Positions 6,514-16,184 are shown, numbered from the stretch's first letter. The stretch: 64,000 nt of DNA from JAIPEI01 sp964443135 (GCA_964443135.1 CAYUBQ010000017.1:3269-67268); one strand, 5' to 3'. Notes: generated from the sequence alone by a model not told the origin. Numbers and translations are program-made.

Positions 6514-7947
6514 TCAGTTTGGCGTATAGGATTTGAGCCGTCGCTGGAGGGTGCGGAGACCGATTCCGAGGATCCGGGCGGCTCGCGTGCGGTTCCCGCC
6601 CGTGGCCTGGAGAACCGCCTCGATGTGGCGCTTTTCCACCTCCGAGAGGGGCAGGAGGTCCGAATCCCAGGCGGCAACGGACGGGCCGTCGCTCGAGGCC
6701 TCGGTCGCCAGCGATCCGGCCGTCAGGCGCCCGCCGCTTTCGACCAGGACCGCGGACGCCACCAGGTTTTCCAGCTCGCGGACGTTGCCCGGAAACGCAT
6801 AGGAATGGAGCCTCCCGGCCGCCTCGGCGTCCAGGCCCCGGATGATCTTTCCGGTTTTCGCCGCATGCTTGGAAAGGAAATGTCTGGCCAGCGGAAGGAT
6901 GTCCCGTCTCCTTTCCCGCAGGGGCGGGATGTGGATGTGGCAGACATTGAGACGATAGTAGAGATCGCTTCGAAAACGGCCCCGGCGCACCTCTTCCTGG
7001 AGGTCCCGATTGGAGGCGGCGATGATCCTCACGTCCACCTTCTTGGCCCGGGTGCTGCCGAGCCGGTACAGCTCGCGCTCCTGGATGACGCGGAGGATGG
7101 CGCCCTGCAGCCCCGGATTCAGCTCGGTGATCTCGTCCAGGAACAGGGTCCCGCCGTTGGCCTCTTCGAAGAAGCCTTTCTTCTCTCCAACCGCCCCGGT
7201 GTAGGCCCCCTTGGAGTGGCCGAAGAGATCGTTCTCGAAGAGGGTCTGGCTGAGGGCCGGCATGCTGACGGGCGTGAACGGCCCCGAGGACCTCGGGCTG
7301 AGGCGGTGGATGATGTGCGCCAGCATGTCCTTCCCGACCCCGGTTTCCCCGGTAATGACCAGGTTGTAGTCGTTGGCGGCGTAGGTTTCGGCCTCGTGGA
7401 ACACCCGGGCCATGGAGGGGTCCTCGGAGATCATGTCGGAGAAGGCCTCGGGGCGGCCGAGCTCCGAGAACAGGGGACCCCTTTCGAGCATGCTCACCTT
7501 GTGGAGGAGATCGTGTCGCTGGAGGGCGTTCTGAACGGCGATGATCAGCTTCTCCCGCTTCAGGGGCTTGACGAGATAGTCGAACGCACCGTACTTCATG
7601 GCCTCCACGGCGGTGGGGGCGTCGTCCAGGGCGGTGATCACCAGGCATTCCACATCGGGATACTCGATCTTCATCCTGCGCAGAAGCTCGATGCCTCGGG
7701 TGTCGGGCAGGATCAGGTCGAGCAGGACCAGGTGGAAGGGGTGCTCCGAGAGGAGCTCCATGACCCGGTTTCCGTCGGAGACCAGGGCCGGTTCCGGCAG
7801 CCCGGCGCTTTCCAGGACGGCGCGGGTGCTCAGCAGGAGCCCCGGATCGTCGTCCACGATCAGGATGGGGGTGTGGGCGTCCGGTACGGACTCCAGCCCC
7901 GCACCCGCCTCTCCGGCGGCGGCCGGCATGTCGGTCCTCGCGCTCAA
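6514..7947 (-). CDS. NtrC-family sigma54-dependent response regulator
   Basis: A 477-residue protein with three domains: a receiver at about 27-140 (LIVDDDP, Asp77 in LLDLILP, KP at 128-129), an AAA+ sigma54-interaction domain at about 170-400, and a Fis-type HTH at about 435-475 (GNRTRAARILGI). Walker A GETGVGKD is at 200-207, the sigma54-contacting GAYTGA loop at 247-252, and Walker B GTLFLDE at 266-272. It activates sigma54 promoters when phosphorylated. Its start overlaps the kinase gene's stop by 4 bp, so the two are co-translated and form a cognate pair. The target genes cannot be told from the sequence. Confidence 0.95.
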   Translation of the reverse strand: MSARTDMPAAAGEAGAGLESVPDAHTPILIVDDDPGLLLSTRAVLESAGLPEPALVSDGNRVMELLSEHPFHLVLLDLILPDTRGIELLRRMKIEYPDVECLVITALDDAPTAVEAMKYGAFDYLVKPLKREKLIIAVQNALQRHDLLHKVSMLERGPLFSELGRPEAFSDMISEDPSMARVFHEAETYAANDYNLVITGETGVGKDMLAHIIHRLSPRSSGPFTPVSMPALSQTLFENDLFGHSKGAYTGAVGEKKGFFEEANGGTLFLDEITELNPGLQGAILRVIQERELYRLGSTRAKKVDVRIIAASNRDLQEEVRRGRFRSDLYYRLNVCHIHIPPLRERRRDILPLARHFLSKHAAKTGKIIRGLDAEAAGRLHSYAFPGNVRELENLVASAVLVESGGRLTAGSLATEASSDGPSVAAWDSDLLPLSEVEKRHIEAVLQATGGNRTRAARILGIGLRTLQRRLKSYTPN

Positions 7948-9209
7948 CGGTCCCGTCTCTCCAGTCGGGGGAACGAGACGTGAAAGGTCGTGCCCTCGTC
8001 CCGGCGGGACTCGAACCGGATCTCCCCGTCGTGGGCCCTCACCAGGTCGTGGGTGACCGAAAGCCCCAGGCCGGTCCCCCCCTCTTCCTGGCGGTCCGTG
8101 ACGAACGGATCGAAGATCCGATCCGCAACGGCGTCGGGGACCCCCCGGCCGGAGTCCGAGACGGAGAGGAGCAGGCGGGTGCCGTCGATGCGGGTCCGGA
8201 TCCGCACCTCTCCGGTCCGGCCCTCCATGGCCTGAAGGGCGTTGAGGAGAAGGTTCAGGACGATCTGCTCGAGGTTCCGGTCGTTCCCCTCCATCAGGGG
8301 CAGGGACTCGTCGAGATCCGCCCGGAGGCTCGTCCCCGCCTTGCGGAGCGTGGTCTGGGCGAGCCGCACCGCGTTTTGGACGGCCGAGTTCAGCTGGACC
8401 GGGGCCTTGTCCTTCGGGCTCGAGTTCCGGGAGAACTGCTTGAGGTCGGAGACGATCCTGGCGATGCGGTTTGCGGCCATGTCCATGTTGGCGAGGAGCT
8501 GCGGCATGTTCTCGTGGAGGAAATCGAAGGAGAGCCCGCCGTAGGTCTCCTGCGGGTGCTCGAGGGACCAGGTCCTCAAGGCGGGCTCGAGATCCTGCCA
8601 GACCCGCTGGAGCAGCGGCGTGTTGAACATGATCTGGTTGACGGGGTTGTTGATCTCGTGGGCCACGCCGGCCACGAGGAGGCCGAGCGCCTCCATCTTC
8701 TGGGACTGCAGGAGCGCCTCCCGGCTCTTGGTGAGCGCCTTCTCCGTCTCGAGCCGGTCGGTCACCTCCCTGAGCATCAGGATCAGTCCGTCCGGCCGGG
8801 CGTCCGCGCCTCGGACCGGCACCAGGGTCCAGTCCCAGTAGGTGGGGCCTTCGCCGGCCCCTTCCGCCCCTGCCGGCGGTTGGGCGAGGACGAACCGGGG
8901 CTCCCCCGAGGCCAGGGCCTCCCTGAGGGTCTCCAGGGTCCCCGGGGCCTCCGGGAACGCGTCGAAACCCCGCCCCTTCATCTCCGCGGGACGCAGGCCG
9001 CGGAAGGCCGCGTACGGGCCGTTGACCCGAACGTAGTTCAGGTCCCGATCGAGAAGGGCGATCTGCTGGCCGGCGTTGTCGAGAATCGTTTCCAGGAGCC
9101 GGTTCGCGTCCTGGAGAAGGTCGCCGTCGCGCCGCTTCGTGAAGGAAATCGCCTCGGGCGGCCCGGCTTCTCTCCGCGCCGCCCTGTGCTTGTGCTCTCC
9201 CGTGCCCAT
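7944..9209 (-). CDS. PAS-domain sensor histidine kinase
   Basis: A 421-residue soluble kinase with no membrane segment. It has a PAS domain at about 33-150 (TILDNAGQQIALLDRDLNYV), then a HisKA domain with His184 in GVAHEINNPVNQ, and a HATPase domain with NLLLNALQAM, DSGRGVP and GTGLGLSV boxes. The open frame extends upstream to 9581, but ATG 9209, with AGAGGAAA upstream, gives the natural start. It probably senses a cytosolic or redox signal through PAS and phosphorylates the NtrC-type regulator that overlaps its 3' end. Confidence 0.92.
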   Translation of the reverse strand: MGTGEHKHRAARREAGPPEAISFTKRRDGDLLQDANRLLETILDNAGQQIALLDRDLNYVRVNGPYAAFRGLRPAEMKGRGFDAFPEAPGTLETLREALASGEPRFVLAQPPAGAEGAGEGPTYWDWTLVPVRGADARPDGLILMLREVTDRLETEKALTKSREALLQSQKMEALGLLVAGVAHEINNPVNQIMFNTPLLQRVWQDLEPALRTWSLEHPQETYGGLSFDFLHENMPQLLANMDMAANRIARIVSDLKQFSRNSSPKDKAPVQLNSAVQNAVRLAQTTLRKAGTSLRADLDESLPLMEGNDRNLEQIVLNLLLNALQAMEGRTGEVRIRTRIDGTRLLLSVSDSGRGVPDAVADRIFDPFVTDRQEEGGTGLGLSVTHDLVRAHDGEIRFESRRDEGTTFHVSFPRLERRDR

Positions 9210-9648
9210 CGACTTTCCTCTACGCTTCCTTTCGGGTCCGGTATCGAGGCTTTGCCCGGCTCCACAGCCTCTTCGACCGTCGGTGTCTGCCGGTTCCACC
9301 GGTTGCCGCGTCCCGCGTTCGGCGTTCCTGAAGATCCCCCCGAGCCGGACCGGGGGTCTGCGCGGTCCGCCGGGCGGACGGGTACGGAAAAGAGACGACG
9401 GCGGGTGCATGGAATCCAAATCGTCCGGCATGAACACGACTTGCCAAAACCCGGTTGTCTTCTCCGCGGTTGTGTCGAAGTGAAGATTCGACCCAGTAGT
9501 TACCACAAGAGAGCCCCAATGTCCATGGCGATTTGGCATGGGCACCGGGAAGGGACCCGCTGCGGCGCAAAGAAAGCACACAGGACGGGAAGGGCGGAGG
9601 GGTTCGTCGATTCGGGAAAAGGGCGGCGGGGTTCCGGGTACAGGGGGG
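9210..9648. other. Gap of ~440 bp with no supported gene
   Basis: Separates the sensor kinase start from the M24 peptidase stop, both on the minus strand. The upstream extension of the kinase frame has no domain-like sequence. I looked for a sigma54 site (TGGCAC-N5-TTGC) that could autoregulate the kinase operon and found none. Confidence 0.4.
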
Positions 9649-10839
9649 TCAGAGCGCCGCCAGGGTGTCCGGGAACGAGTTCAGCCGCTCCATACCCCCG
9701 GGTTCGACGACGAACGTGTTCTCCACGCCCACCACGCCTTCCCCCGGGAACACCACCTTGGGCTCGAGGGCCAGGGTCATGCCCTCCTGGAGGGAGAAGT
9801 CGGCCCGGCGGGTGATGACGGGCCATTCGTCCAGCTCCAGTCCCAGGCCGTGCCCCACGAAAGGGACGGGACGGGGAAATCCCATGAACCCCTCGACGAG
9901 ACCGGCCCGCTCCACGATACGGAGGGCCCGGTCGTAGAGATCGCCGGCCCGGACGCCGGGCCGTCCGGCCCCGGCGAGCTCGTTCTGGACCTCCACCATG
10001 ACCGCGTAGGCCCGCTCCATCTTTGCGGGGAGGGGACCGATGGAGAAGACCCGCGCCTGATCGGAAAGGTATCCGTCCGCGCAGGCGGTGTAGTCCACCA
10101 TGACGGGCTGTCCGGGAAGGATGGGGGTCCATCCGGCGCCCTGGCTGAACCAGGGCCCCAGGCCGGCGCCCCCCGTGGGACCCACCGTACCGCTGGGTTC
10201 GGCGCCGCCGGGGCCGGCCATGATGTGACCGTAGATGCTCTCCATGTTGAAGGCCCGGGTCCGGGACAAGCCGGGGTGCCCGTGCCTCCGGTAGAACGCC
10301 TCGGAGCGGATCGCCAGCTCGGTCTCGTTCGCGGACTCCCGAATGAACGCCGGAATCCTCTCGTAGAGCCGGTCGGCGATCCGGGCCGCCGCACGCATGC
10401 GGGAGAGCTCGTACCCGGACTTGATCATCCGGAGGTTCCGCACCATGGGCGAGGCGTCCAGAAGCTCCGCCTCGGGCAGCAGGCGTCCGTACTGCAGATA
10501 GAGCGCCGCGGGGATCACGTCCAGCTCGAGACCGACGCGCCGGGGTGGTCCCTGCGAAACCTCCTCCATCCGTTCCGGGAGCTCCCGAAGGCTCTCCAGG
10601 GGGACGATCCGATCGATCCGCGCGTCCCGCCGGGCCCGCTCCAGGCTCTTGCGCACCAGGAGAAGCGGCTCGCCGGAGACCGGCACCCAGAGGTGGGCGT
10701 CCTGGTCGGTTCCAGTGAAGTAGTACAGGTCCACCTTCTGGACCAGGAGCGCGCCGTCGGCTCCCTGCGCGGCGAGGGCGTCCCGGAGACGGGAGATCCG
10801 CCCCTGGATTTCCTCCCGGTCGGGAAGAACGGGATTCAT
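9649..10839 (-). CDS. M24-family metallopeptidase (Xaa-Pro aminopeptidase-like)
   Basis: A 396-residue protein. The N-terminal creatinase-like domain (about 1-150) includes LLVQKVDLYYFTGTDQDAHLW. The C-terminal pita-bread domain has metal-ligand motifs MVDYTACADGYLSDQAR (Asp pair), VGHGLGLELDEWP (His) and LALEPKVVFPGEGVVGVENTF (two Glu). The family cleaves N-terminal residues next to proline using two divalent metals. ATG 10839 follows AAAAGGAG. It is transcribed divergently from nadA, from its own TTGACA/TAAGAAT promoter. The physiological substrate is unknown. Confidence 0.9.
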   Translation of the reverse strand: MNPVLPDREEIQGRISRLRDALAAQGADGALLVQKVDLYYFTGTDQDAHLWVPVSGEPLLLVRKSLERARRDARIDRIVPLESLRELPERMEEVSQGPPRRVGLELDVIPAALYLQYGRLLPEAELLDASPMVRNLRMIKSGYELSRMRAAARIADRLYERIPAFIRESANETELAIRSEAFYRRHGHPGLSRTRAFNMESIYGHIMAGPGGAEPSGTVGPTGGAGLGPWFSQGAGWTPILPGQPVMVDYTACADGYLSDQARVFSIGPLPAKMERAYAVMVEVQNELAGAGRPGVRAGDLYDRALRIVERAGLVEGFMGFPRPVPFVGHGLGLELDEWPVITRRADFSLQEGMTLALEPKVVFPGEGVVGVENTFVVEPGGMERLNSFPDTLAAL

Positions 10840-10908
10840 GCCATCGGGCTCCTTTTCCGGCCAAGCGGTTCGTGAGGGTCTCGGCGGTGCGGCTCCCGCG
10901 AGGCCGTC

Positions 10909-10937
10909 ATTCTTATGTCCCGGGATCGTTCTGTCAA
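10909..10937 (-). promoter_or_regulatory. Sigma70-type promoter for the M24 peptidase gene
   Basis: On the minus strand TTGACA (10932-10937), a 16-17-bp spacer and TAAGAAT (10909-10915). The start codon lies about 70 bp downstream at 10839. Confidence 0.65.
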
Positions 10938-10965
10938 ACCCTTTCTTCCCCGGCCTGGACCTCCC

Positions 10966-10994
10966 TTGACTTCGGGCGAAAAAACCCCTATGGG
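10966..10994 (+). promoter_or_regulatory. Sigma70-type promoter for nadA
   Basis: TTGACT (10966-10971), exactly 17 bp, TATGGG (10989-10994). ATG of nadA is at 11040. The -10 is weak in its last three positions. Confidence 0.5.
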
Positions 10995-11039
10995 ACAGGG
11001 GAGCGCCGCTGTCGCCGGAAAAGAGAGGACTGAGCCGAG

Positions 11040-11951
11040 ATGAACGATCTGCACGCAAGGATTCGAAAGCTCGTGGAGGAGCGGAACGCCGTCATCCTCG
11101 CGCACAACTACCAGGTCCCGGAGGTCCAGGACGTGGCCGACATGTGCGGGGACTCCCTCGAGCTCTCCATGAGGGCCGCCCGGACCGAGGCCGACGTGAT
11201 CCTCTTCTGCGGGGTGAGGTTCATGGCGGAGACCGCCGCCGTCCTCTCCCCGGACAAGACGGTGATCCTGGCCGCGGAACAGGCGGGATGCCCCATGGCC
11301 GATATGATCAACGAGGAGGACGTGCGGCGCAGGAGGGCGGATCGGCCGGATCTCTTCGTGCTCAGCTACGTGAACACCACCGCCGAGGTGAAGGCGGAGA
11401 GCGACATGTGCTGCACCTCGGCCAACGCCGTACAGGTGGTGAGGAGCATCGATCCCGAACGGCGGATCTTCATGACCCCGGACCGCAACCTGGCCCGGTA
11501 CACCATCCGAGCAACCGGCCGGGAGATGGACTACTGGGACGGGTACTGCATCGTTCACCACAGGCTGACCGCCGATCGCGTGAAGGCGGTCAAGGCGGAA
11601 CACCCGGACGGCCTGTTCGTGGCCCACCCCGAGTGTCGCCCCGAGGTCATCGACCTGGCGGATGCCGTTCACAGCACCTCGGGCATGATCGCCCTGGCCC
11701 GCGAGTCCGATCACCGAAAGTTCATCATCGGGACCGAGACCGGGCTCCTCTATCCCCTTTCCAAGGCCGCTCCCGACAAGGAGTTCGTCCCCGCCGACCC
11801 CGGCATGGTCTGCAAGAACATGAAAAAGACCGGGCTTCCCGAGGTCCTGAGCGCCCTGGAGCGGCTCTCCCCCGTCGTGTCCGTGGCCGAGGAGGTCCGG
11901 GTCCGGGCCAGGCGGGCCGTGGACCGCATGCTGGCCGTCCCCCGGGAGTGA
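11040..11951 (+). CDS. nadA: Quinolinate synthase (NadA)
   Basis: A 303-residue protein of standard length. It has the AHNYQ and GDSLELS substrate motifs and three cysteines placed to ligate the [4Fe-4S] cluster: Cys84 (AGCPMA), Cys199 (HPECRPEV) and Cys258 (MVCKNMK). It condenses iminoaspartate with dihydroxyacetone phosphate to quinolinate, the precursor of NAD. The oxygen-sensitive cluster fits an anaerobe. nadB and nadC are not in the window; nadE lies 17 kb away. It is followed after 20 bp by a PLP decarboxylase that may use aspartate, so the two may share a promoter and a substrate. Confidence 0.97.
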   Translation: MNDLHARIRKLVEERNAVILAHNYQVPEVQDVADMCGDSLELSMRAARTEADVILFCGVRFMAETAAVLSPDKTVILAAEQAGCPMADMINEEDVRRRRADRPDLFVLSYVNTTAEVKAESDMCCTSANAVQVVRSIDPERRIFMTPDRNLARYTIRATGREMDYWDGYCIVHHRLTADRVKAVKAEHPDGLFVAHPECRPEVIDLADAVHSTSGMIALARESDHRKFIIGTETGLLYPLSKAAPDKEFVPADPGMVCKNMKKTGLPEVLSALERLSPVVSVAEEVRVRARRAVDRMLAVPRE

Positions 11952-11971
11952 AGGGGTGAGCGCGAATCCCC

Positions 11972-13606
11972 ATGCCTGACAGCCCCCGGGAAATCAAGGC
12001 CACCGTGGAGACCCTCCGGAAGCTGTTCATCATGCCGGACTCGCCGGACAAGTTCGTCGAGTTCGGGAACGAGCTCCTGGAGATGATCCACGACTTCTTC
12101 CGCGAGAAGGGGGGAATCCACAGCAGCGTCTCCCTGCCCGAGCTGAGCCGGATCTTCAGCCGGACCGCCGTTCCCGGCCACCCCATGCTCATCAAGGACG
12201 TCCTGGCGGAGATCAAGGACGAGGTCATCGCCCACTCCGTGAAGGTGGGGAACCCCTACTACATCGGCCACATGATCAGTCCCGTGCCCTACTTCATGAT
12301 CCTGCTCGAGATGATCATCGCCGCCCTCAACCAGAACCAGGTGAAGATCGAGACCGCCAAGGCCTCCAGCTTCGTGGAGCGGGAGCTCGTCACCTGGTTT
12401 CACCGGCTCGTGTTCGGCCGCACCGACCGCTTCTACGAGAAGAACGTGCAGAACCCCCGGGTGAGCCTGGGAAACGTGACCTCCGACGGGACCCTGGCCA
12501 ACTTCACCGCCCTGGCCGTGGCCCGGGAAAAGGCCTTTCCGGCCGAGGGCGGCTTCGGCGGGGTCCGAAAGGAGGGCATGGCGCGGGCCCTCGCGCACCA
12601 CCGGTGCCGCCGCGGCGTGATCCTGGTGTCGGCCCGCGGGCACTACTCCATCGCCAAGGCGGCCAACCTGCTGGGCCTGGGATCGGACAACGTGCTGAGC
12701 GTGCCCGTGGACCCGGACAACCGCATGGACCCGGCCAAGCTGAGACGCCGGGTGCGATCCCTGGGAACGGACGAGCGGGTCGTCGCCGTCGTGGGGGTGG
12801 CCGGCACCACGGAGACCGGGAACATCGACGACCTGGAGGCGGTGGCGGAGATCGGGCGGGAGGCCGGAGCTCACGTGCACGTGGACGCCTGCTGGGGAGG
12901 AAGCGTGCTGCTCGTGGACGACTACCGGCCCCTCTTCCGGGGCGTCGAGCGGGCCGACTCCGTGTCCATCGACGCCCACAAGCTCCTCTACTGCCCCATG
13001 GCCATGGGCATGGTCCTGTTCCGGAGCGAGCGGGACCTGAACCTCCTGAAGCACACCTCCAACTACATCATCCGCCGGAACTCCGTGGACACGGGGCGGT
13101 TCACGATCGAGGGCTCCCGCCCCTTCTCGGCGCTCAAGCCCTGGGCCTCCCTGAAGATCCTCGGACGGCAGGGGTACCGGCTCCTGTTCGAGAGCGCCCG
13201 CAGGAACACGGAGACCCTCCGGGACCTCCTGGAGCGGGACGGAAACTTCGAGGTCACCAACCGTCCGGAGCTCTTCATCCTGAACTACCGGTTCGTGCCC
13301 GGGACGGTGCAGGCGTTCCTGCCCGGGGCGGAGGCCGACACCCGGAAGGTCAACCGCCTGGTGAACGCCCTCAACGTCAAGCTCCACAAGGCGCTTCGAA
13401 GGGACGACACCACGTTCGTCTCCCGCACCACGCTGGAGTCCACGCGGTACCGGCCCCAGCGGATCGTGGTCCTGCGGGCCGTTCTCTCCAACCCCTTGAC
13501 CGACCGGGGCGTGCTCGAGGAGATCGTCAGGACCCAGGCCCGGATCGGGCTCGAGATCTGGCGGGAGTTCGAGCCCGCCTTCCGCAGAACTGTAATGGCG
13601 TCGTAA
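11972..13606 (+). CDS. PLP-dependent decarboxylase, group II (aspartate/glutamate type, PanP-like)
   Basis: A 544-residue enzyme of the glutamate-decarboxylase fold. Motifs are NVTSDGTLANFTAL (PLP phosphate region), HVDACWGGS (Asp stacking on the cofactor) and SIDAHKLLYCP with Schiff-base Lys337. Length and N-terminal layout recall the putative aspartate 1-decarboxylase PanP, which makes beta-alanine for pantothenate in organisms without PanD. Its position behind nadA, another aspartate-derived pathway, supports this, but glutamate or another acid is possible. The last codons (Met-Ala-Ser-stop) come from the R4 repeat at 13594, so the natural C-terminus has been replaced or trimmed. Confidence 0.85.
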   Translation: MPDSPREIKATVETLRKLFIMPDSPDKFVEFGNELLEMIHDFFREKGGIHSSVSLPELSRIFSRTAVPGHPMLIKDVLAEIKDEVIAHSVKVGNPYYIGHMISPVPYFMILLEMIIAALNQNQVKIETAKASSFVERELVTWFHRLVFGRTDRFYEKNVQNPRVSLGNVTSDGTLANFTALAVAREKAFPAEGGFGGVRKEGMARALAHHRCRRGVILVSARGHYSIAKAANLLGLGSDNVLSVPVDPDNRMDPAKLRRRVRSLGTDERVVAVVGVAGTTETGNIDDLEAVAEIGREAGAHVHVDACWGGSVLLVDDYRPLFRGVERADSVSIDAHKLLYCPMAMGMVLFRSERDLNLLKHTSNYIIRRNSVDTGRFTIEGSRPFSALKPWASLKILGRQGYRLLFESARRNTETLRDLLERDGNFEVTNRPELFILNYRFVPGTVQAFLPGAEADTRKVNRLVNALNVKLHKALRRDDTTFVSRTTLESTRYRPQRIVVLRAVLSNPLTDRGVLEEIVRTQARIGLEIWREFEPAFRRTVMAS

Positions 13607-13695
13607 AAAGCCCCGAGCCTCGGGATCCGCCCCTGGGATTTCAACAGGTGATACCGCTGCCGGCGGCGCGTGAGCGGGTTCTGCGAATGCGTCAA
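13594..13695 (+). repeat. Dispersed ~100-bp inverted-end element, copy R4
   Basis: Forward copy from AATGGCGTCGTAAAAAGCC to GGGTTCTGCGAATGCGTCAA, between the convergent decarboxylase and trmJ genes. Its left end supplies the decarboxylase stop codon TAA (13604-13606). Confidence 0.8.
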
Positions 13696-13708
13696 CCGCG
13701 GGGAGAGG

Positions 13709-14467
13709 TCAGCCGTCCCGGTCCCGCTTCTGGAGCTCCTCCAGCCGGCCGGTGTACCAGTCGATCTGGCGGCAGACCCCCCGGATCACCCGCACCTCCC
13801 GGGCCCGGAGGGGCAGGCGGGAGAGGAACCGCCGGATGTTGAGCATCCAGTGCTCCGGGTTCTGGGGGTCCAGAAAGCCGATCTTCTGGAGGACGTCCCG
13901 GAGGTGGTCGTACATGCCCTCGAGCTCGAACCGGTCGGCAAGGCGGGGAACCGTCTTCGTGCCGGGCTCACGGCTCGCGAGGGAGATCTCGTAGCAGAAG
14001 ACCAGGACCGCCTGGGCCAGGTTGAGCGAGGAAAACCCGGCCGACGGGATGGTGGCGATGGTGTGGCAGTACCGCAGGTGCTCGTTGCTCAACCCCCGGT
14101 CCTCGGGGCCGAAGAGCAGGGCGACCCGGTTCTCCCGGGTGAGCGCGATCAGGTCGGATGCGAGCTCCCGGGGGCTGGTGAGGGCGGGGCGGTTGGACCC
14201 GATGCGGGCGGTGGTCCCCACCACCCAGCCGTAGGGGCCGATGGCGGGCAGGAGCTCGTCGTGGACCTCCATCGCCTCCACCAGATCGATGGAGGGCCCG
14301 GTGGCCGTCTTGAGCACCCGGCTCAGGTCGCAGTTCCCGGGCCGGACCAGCGAGAGCCGCCGGATGCCCATGTTGGACATGGCGCGCGCCGCAGCCCCGA
14401 TGTTCTCGGGGATCTGAGGCTCCACCAGGACGATGCCGATGTGATCGAGTAGGAGGTTGTCGGTCAT
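13709..14467 (-). CDS. trmJ: TrmJ-like tRNA 2'-O-methyltransferase (SpoU/TrmD family)
   Basis: A 252-residue protein. Its N-terminal SPOUT domain has the three SpoU motifs: VEPQIPENIGAAARAMSNMG, ALLFGPEDRGLSNE and IPSAGFSSLNLAQAVLVFCYEI. These form the knotted SAM site. The C-terminal ~85 residues resemble the TrmJ extension (LRDVLQKIGFLDPQNPEHWMLNIRRFL). TrmJ methylates ribose at position 32 of certain tRNAs. ATG 14467 with AGGAG 7 bp upstream is chosen over the longer frame to 14572. A diverged fragment of a similar gene lies at 16185-16280. Confidence 0.88.
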   Translation of the reverse strand: MTDNLLLDHIGIVLVEPQIPENIGAAARAMSNMGIRRLSLVRPGNCDLSRVLKTATGPSIDLVEAMEVHDELLPAIGPYGWVVGTTARIGSNRPALTSPRELASDLIALTRENRVALLFGPEDRGLSNEHLRYCHTIATIPSAGFSSLNLAQAVLVFCYEISLASREPGTKTVPRLADRFELEGMYDHLRDVLQKIGFLDPQNPEHWMLNIRRFLSRLPLRAREVRVIRGVCRQIDWYTGRLEELQKRDRDG

Positions 14468-14620
14468 CAACGAGCTCCTGAAGAGGGTTGTGCATCTCCG
14501 GTCACCTTCGCAGGCATCATAGGTCAAACGGGACGCCCCTTCAAGTCGTGTGCATGCCCCTCTTCTTCTCAACGCTTCCGGGATTCACCGTCGCTCTGGT
14601 CGTCCTGCCGCTCCCCGGGC

Positions 14621-14667
14621 GATTGCGCTGCCGGTGGCGCGTGAGCGGCTTCTTTCGAATGCCTCAA
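14621..14667 (+). repeat. Partial copy (R5) of the dispersed ~100-bp element
   Basis: Only the right half is clear: GATTGCGCTGCCGGTGGCGCGTGAGCGG...TTTCGAATGCCTCAA. The left half may be the degenerate stretch from 14590. It lies upstream of the DUF4143 ATPase. Confidence 0.6.
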
Positions 14668-14710
14668 AATTGTCCTTTCCAATCGGGCCGACTTCGGCTA
14701 AGTTATCCCT

Positions 14711-15994
14711 GTGAATAGTGACAACTTGAAATACGTCCTTCGCCAGTTCGCCGAGCGAAGCCTCCCCCCATGCCGTCCCCGGACTCTGGTGCTGCCCGTT
14801 GATACGGGCAAGGTGATCGGCCTGGCCGGGGTTCGGCGTTCGGGGAAGACCTTTCTCTTTTTCGATACCATCCGGCGACTGGAAGAGCAGGGCGTGGACC
14901 GACGCTCTGTGGTGTACCTCAATTTCGAGGACGACAGACTGCACCCGCTTCGCTCCGAGGAGCTGGACCTGATCCTTCGTTGTCTCGAGGAGCTGTTTCC
15001 AGAGGTGATGGGCCGGCGTGTCTACCTGTTTCTCGACGAGGTGCAGAATGTGCCGGGCTGGGAGCGCTGGGTTCGGCGGATCCACGACACCGAGGATGCC
15101 GCCGTTTTTGTGACCGGTTCTTCTTCGAAGATGCTCTTTCGGGACTTGGCCACGGCACTTCGGGGGCGGAGCATCACCTTCGAGGTGTTTCCCCTCAGCT
15201 TCCGCGAGTCCCTGGACTTTCGAGGCATCGAAACCGTGCCATACAGTGCGGAGAACGAAAGCCTGCTGCGCCGGGCCCTGGAGGAGTACCTCGCATGGGG
15301 AGGGTTTCCCGAGATCGTGCTGGCCGAGGAGACCCTGCGCCCGCACATCCTCACGGAATATGCCTCTCTCATGTTCTACCGGGACGTGGTGGAGCGGTAT
15401 GGAGTGCGCAATGAGCCACTCATGCGCGGGCTCCTCAGGCATGCCTTCCGCAACACCGCCACCCTGATCAATGTGAGCAAGCTCCACCGTGATTTTCGTT
15501 CTCAGGGGTTCAGCATCTCCAAAAACACGCTGTTCGAGTACCTCGGGTACCTGGAGGATGCCTTTCTCGTTTTTCCCATTCCCCGGCTCGCACAGTCACT
15601 GCGCAAGCAGGCCCACAACCCGAAGAAGCTGCATGTCATCGACCCGGGCTTGGTGTCCGCATTCAAGGCGCGCACGGGGCCGGATTCCGGACGGCGGCTC
15701 GAAACGGCCGTGTTCCTGGAGATGCGCCGTGCTCACAAGGAGCTTTTCTATCATGCCGATGGAGGCGAGATTGACCTCTGCGACGGGGAAGGCACGGTGT
15801 TCGTCAATGTCTGCTGGAGCCTGGCCGAACTCGAGACCCGGCAGAGAGAGGCCAGGCAGATGGCCCTGGGACGAAGCCTGTGGCCCCAGGCCGATGGACG
15901 CCTGGTGTTTCACGAATATGCCCCCGAGCCCCCGGATCACGGCATCCCGGGCGCCCAGCCGGCATGGCGGTTCCTGACCACTGACCCCCTTTGA
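14711..15994 (+). CDS. AAA ATPase with DUF4143 C-terminal domain
   Basis: A 427-residue protein of the AAA_14/DUF4143 family. It has Walker A GVRRSGKTF near residue 40, Walker B YLFLDEVQNVPGWE (about 105-118), and the sensor-1-like FVTGSSSKML. The distal DUF4143 region includes YLGYLEDAFLVFPI and a nuclease-like GGEIDL element. Such proteins are frequent, mobile and poorly characterised. It starts at GTG 14711; a TTTCCA-N17-TAAGTT box ends only 6 bp before it, so the mRNA may be leaderless. A second family member is at 58748. The gene is bounded by a repeat fragment (R5) and a trmJ-like scrap, as if inserted. Confidence 0.85.
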   Translation: MNSDNLKYVLRQFAERSLPPCRPRTLVLPVDTGKVIGLAGVRRSGKTFLFFDTIRRLEEQGVDRRSVVYLNFEDDRLHPLRSEELDLILRCLEELFPEVMGRRVYLFLDEVQNVPGWERWVRRIHDTEDAAVFVTGSSSKMLFRDLATALRGRSITFEVFPLSFRESLDFRGIETVPYSAENESLLRRALEEYLAWGGFPEIVLAEETLRPHILTEYASLMFYRDVVERYGVRNEPLMRGLLRHAFRNTATLINVSKLHRDFRSQGFSISKNTLFEYLGYLEDAFLVFPIPRLAQSLRKQAHNPKKLHVIDPGLVSAFKARTGPDSGRRLETAVFLEMRRAHKELFYHADGGEIDLCDGEGTVFVNVCWSLAELETRQREARQMALGRSLWPQADGRLVFHEYAPEPPDHGIPGAQPAWRFLTTDPL

Positions 15995-16184
15995 GGATCG
16001 CTTCATTTCAATGCGGCGACCTTCAAGACGGGCCGAAGTGGTCAAAATAGATACAGCCCTTGCGGTCATTCTCTCCTTGCGCTTGCGCGAGGAGGTCGGC
16101 CCGCGTTCATCGACGGAGTTCGGGGAAAGATTTTTTCGACTGAACATGGTGTAAAATTTGCCACGAAACGGTCAATGATCAACC

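Noticed and set aside
9210..9648. Sigma54 promoter for autoregulation of the kinase/NtrC pair
   Set aside because: No TGGCAC-N5-TTGC match on either strand; TTGGCATGGGCACC near 9535 lacks the GC/TTGC half.
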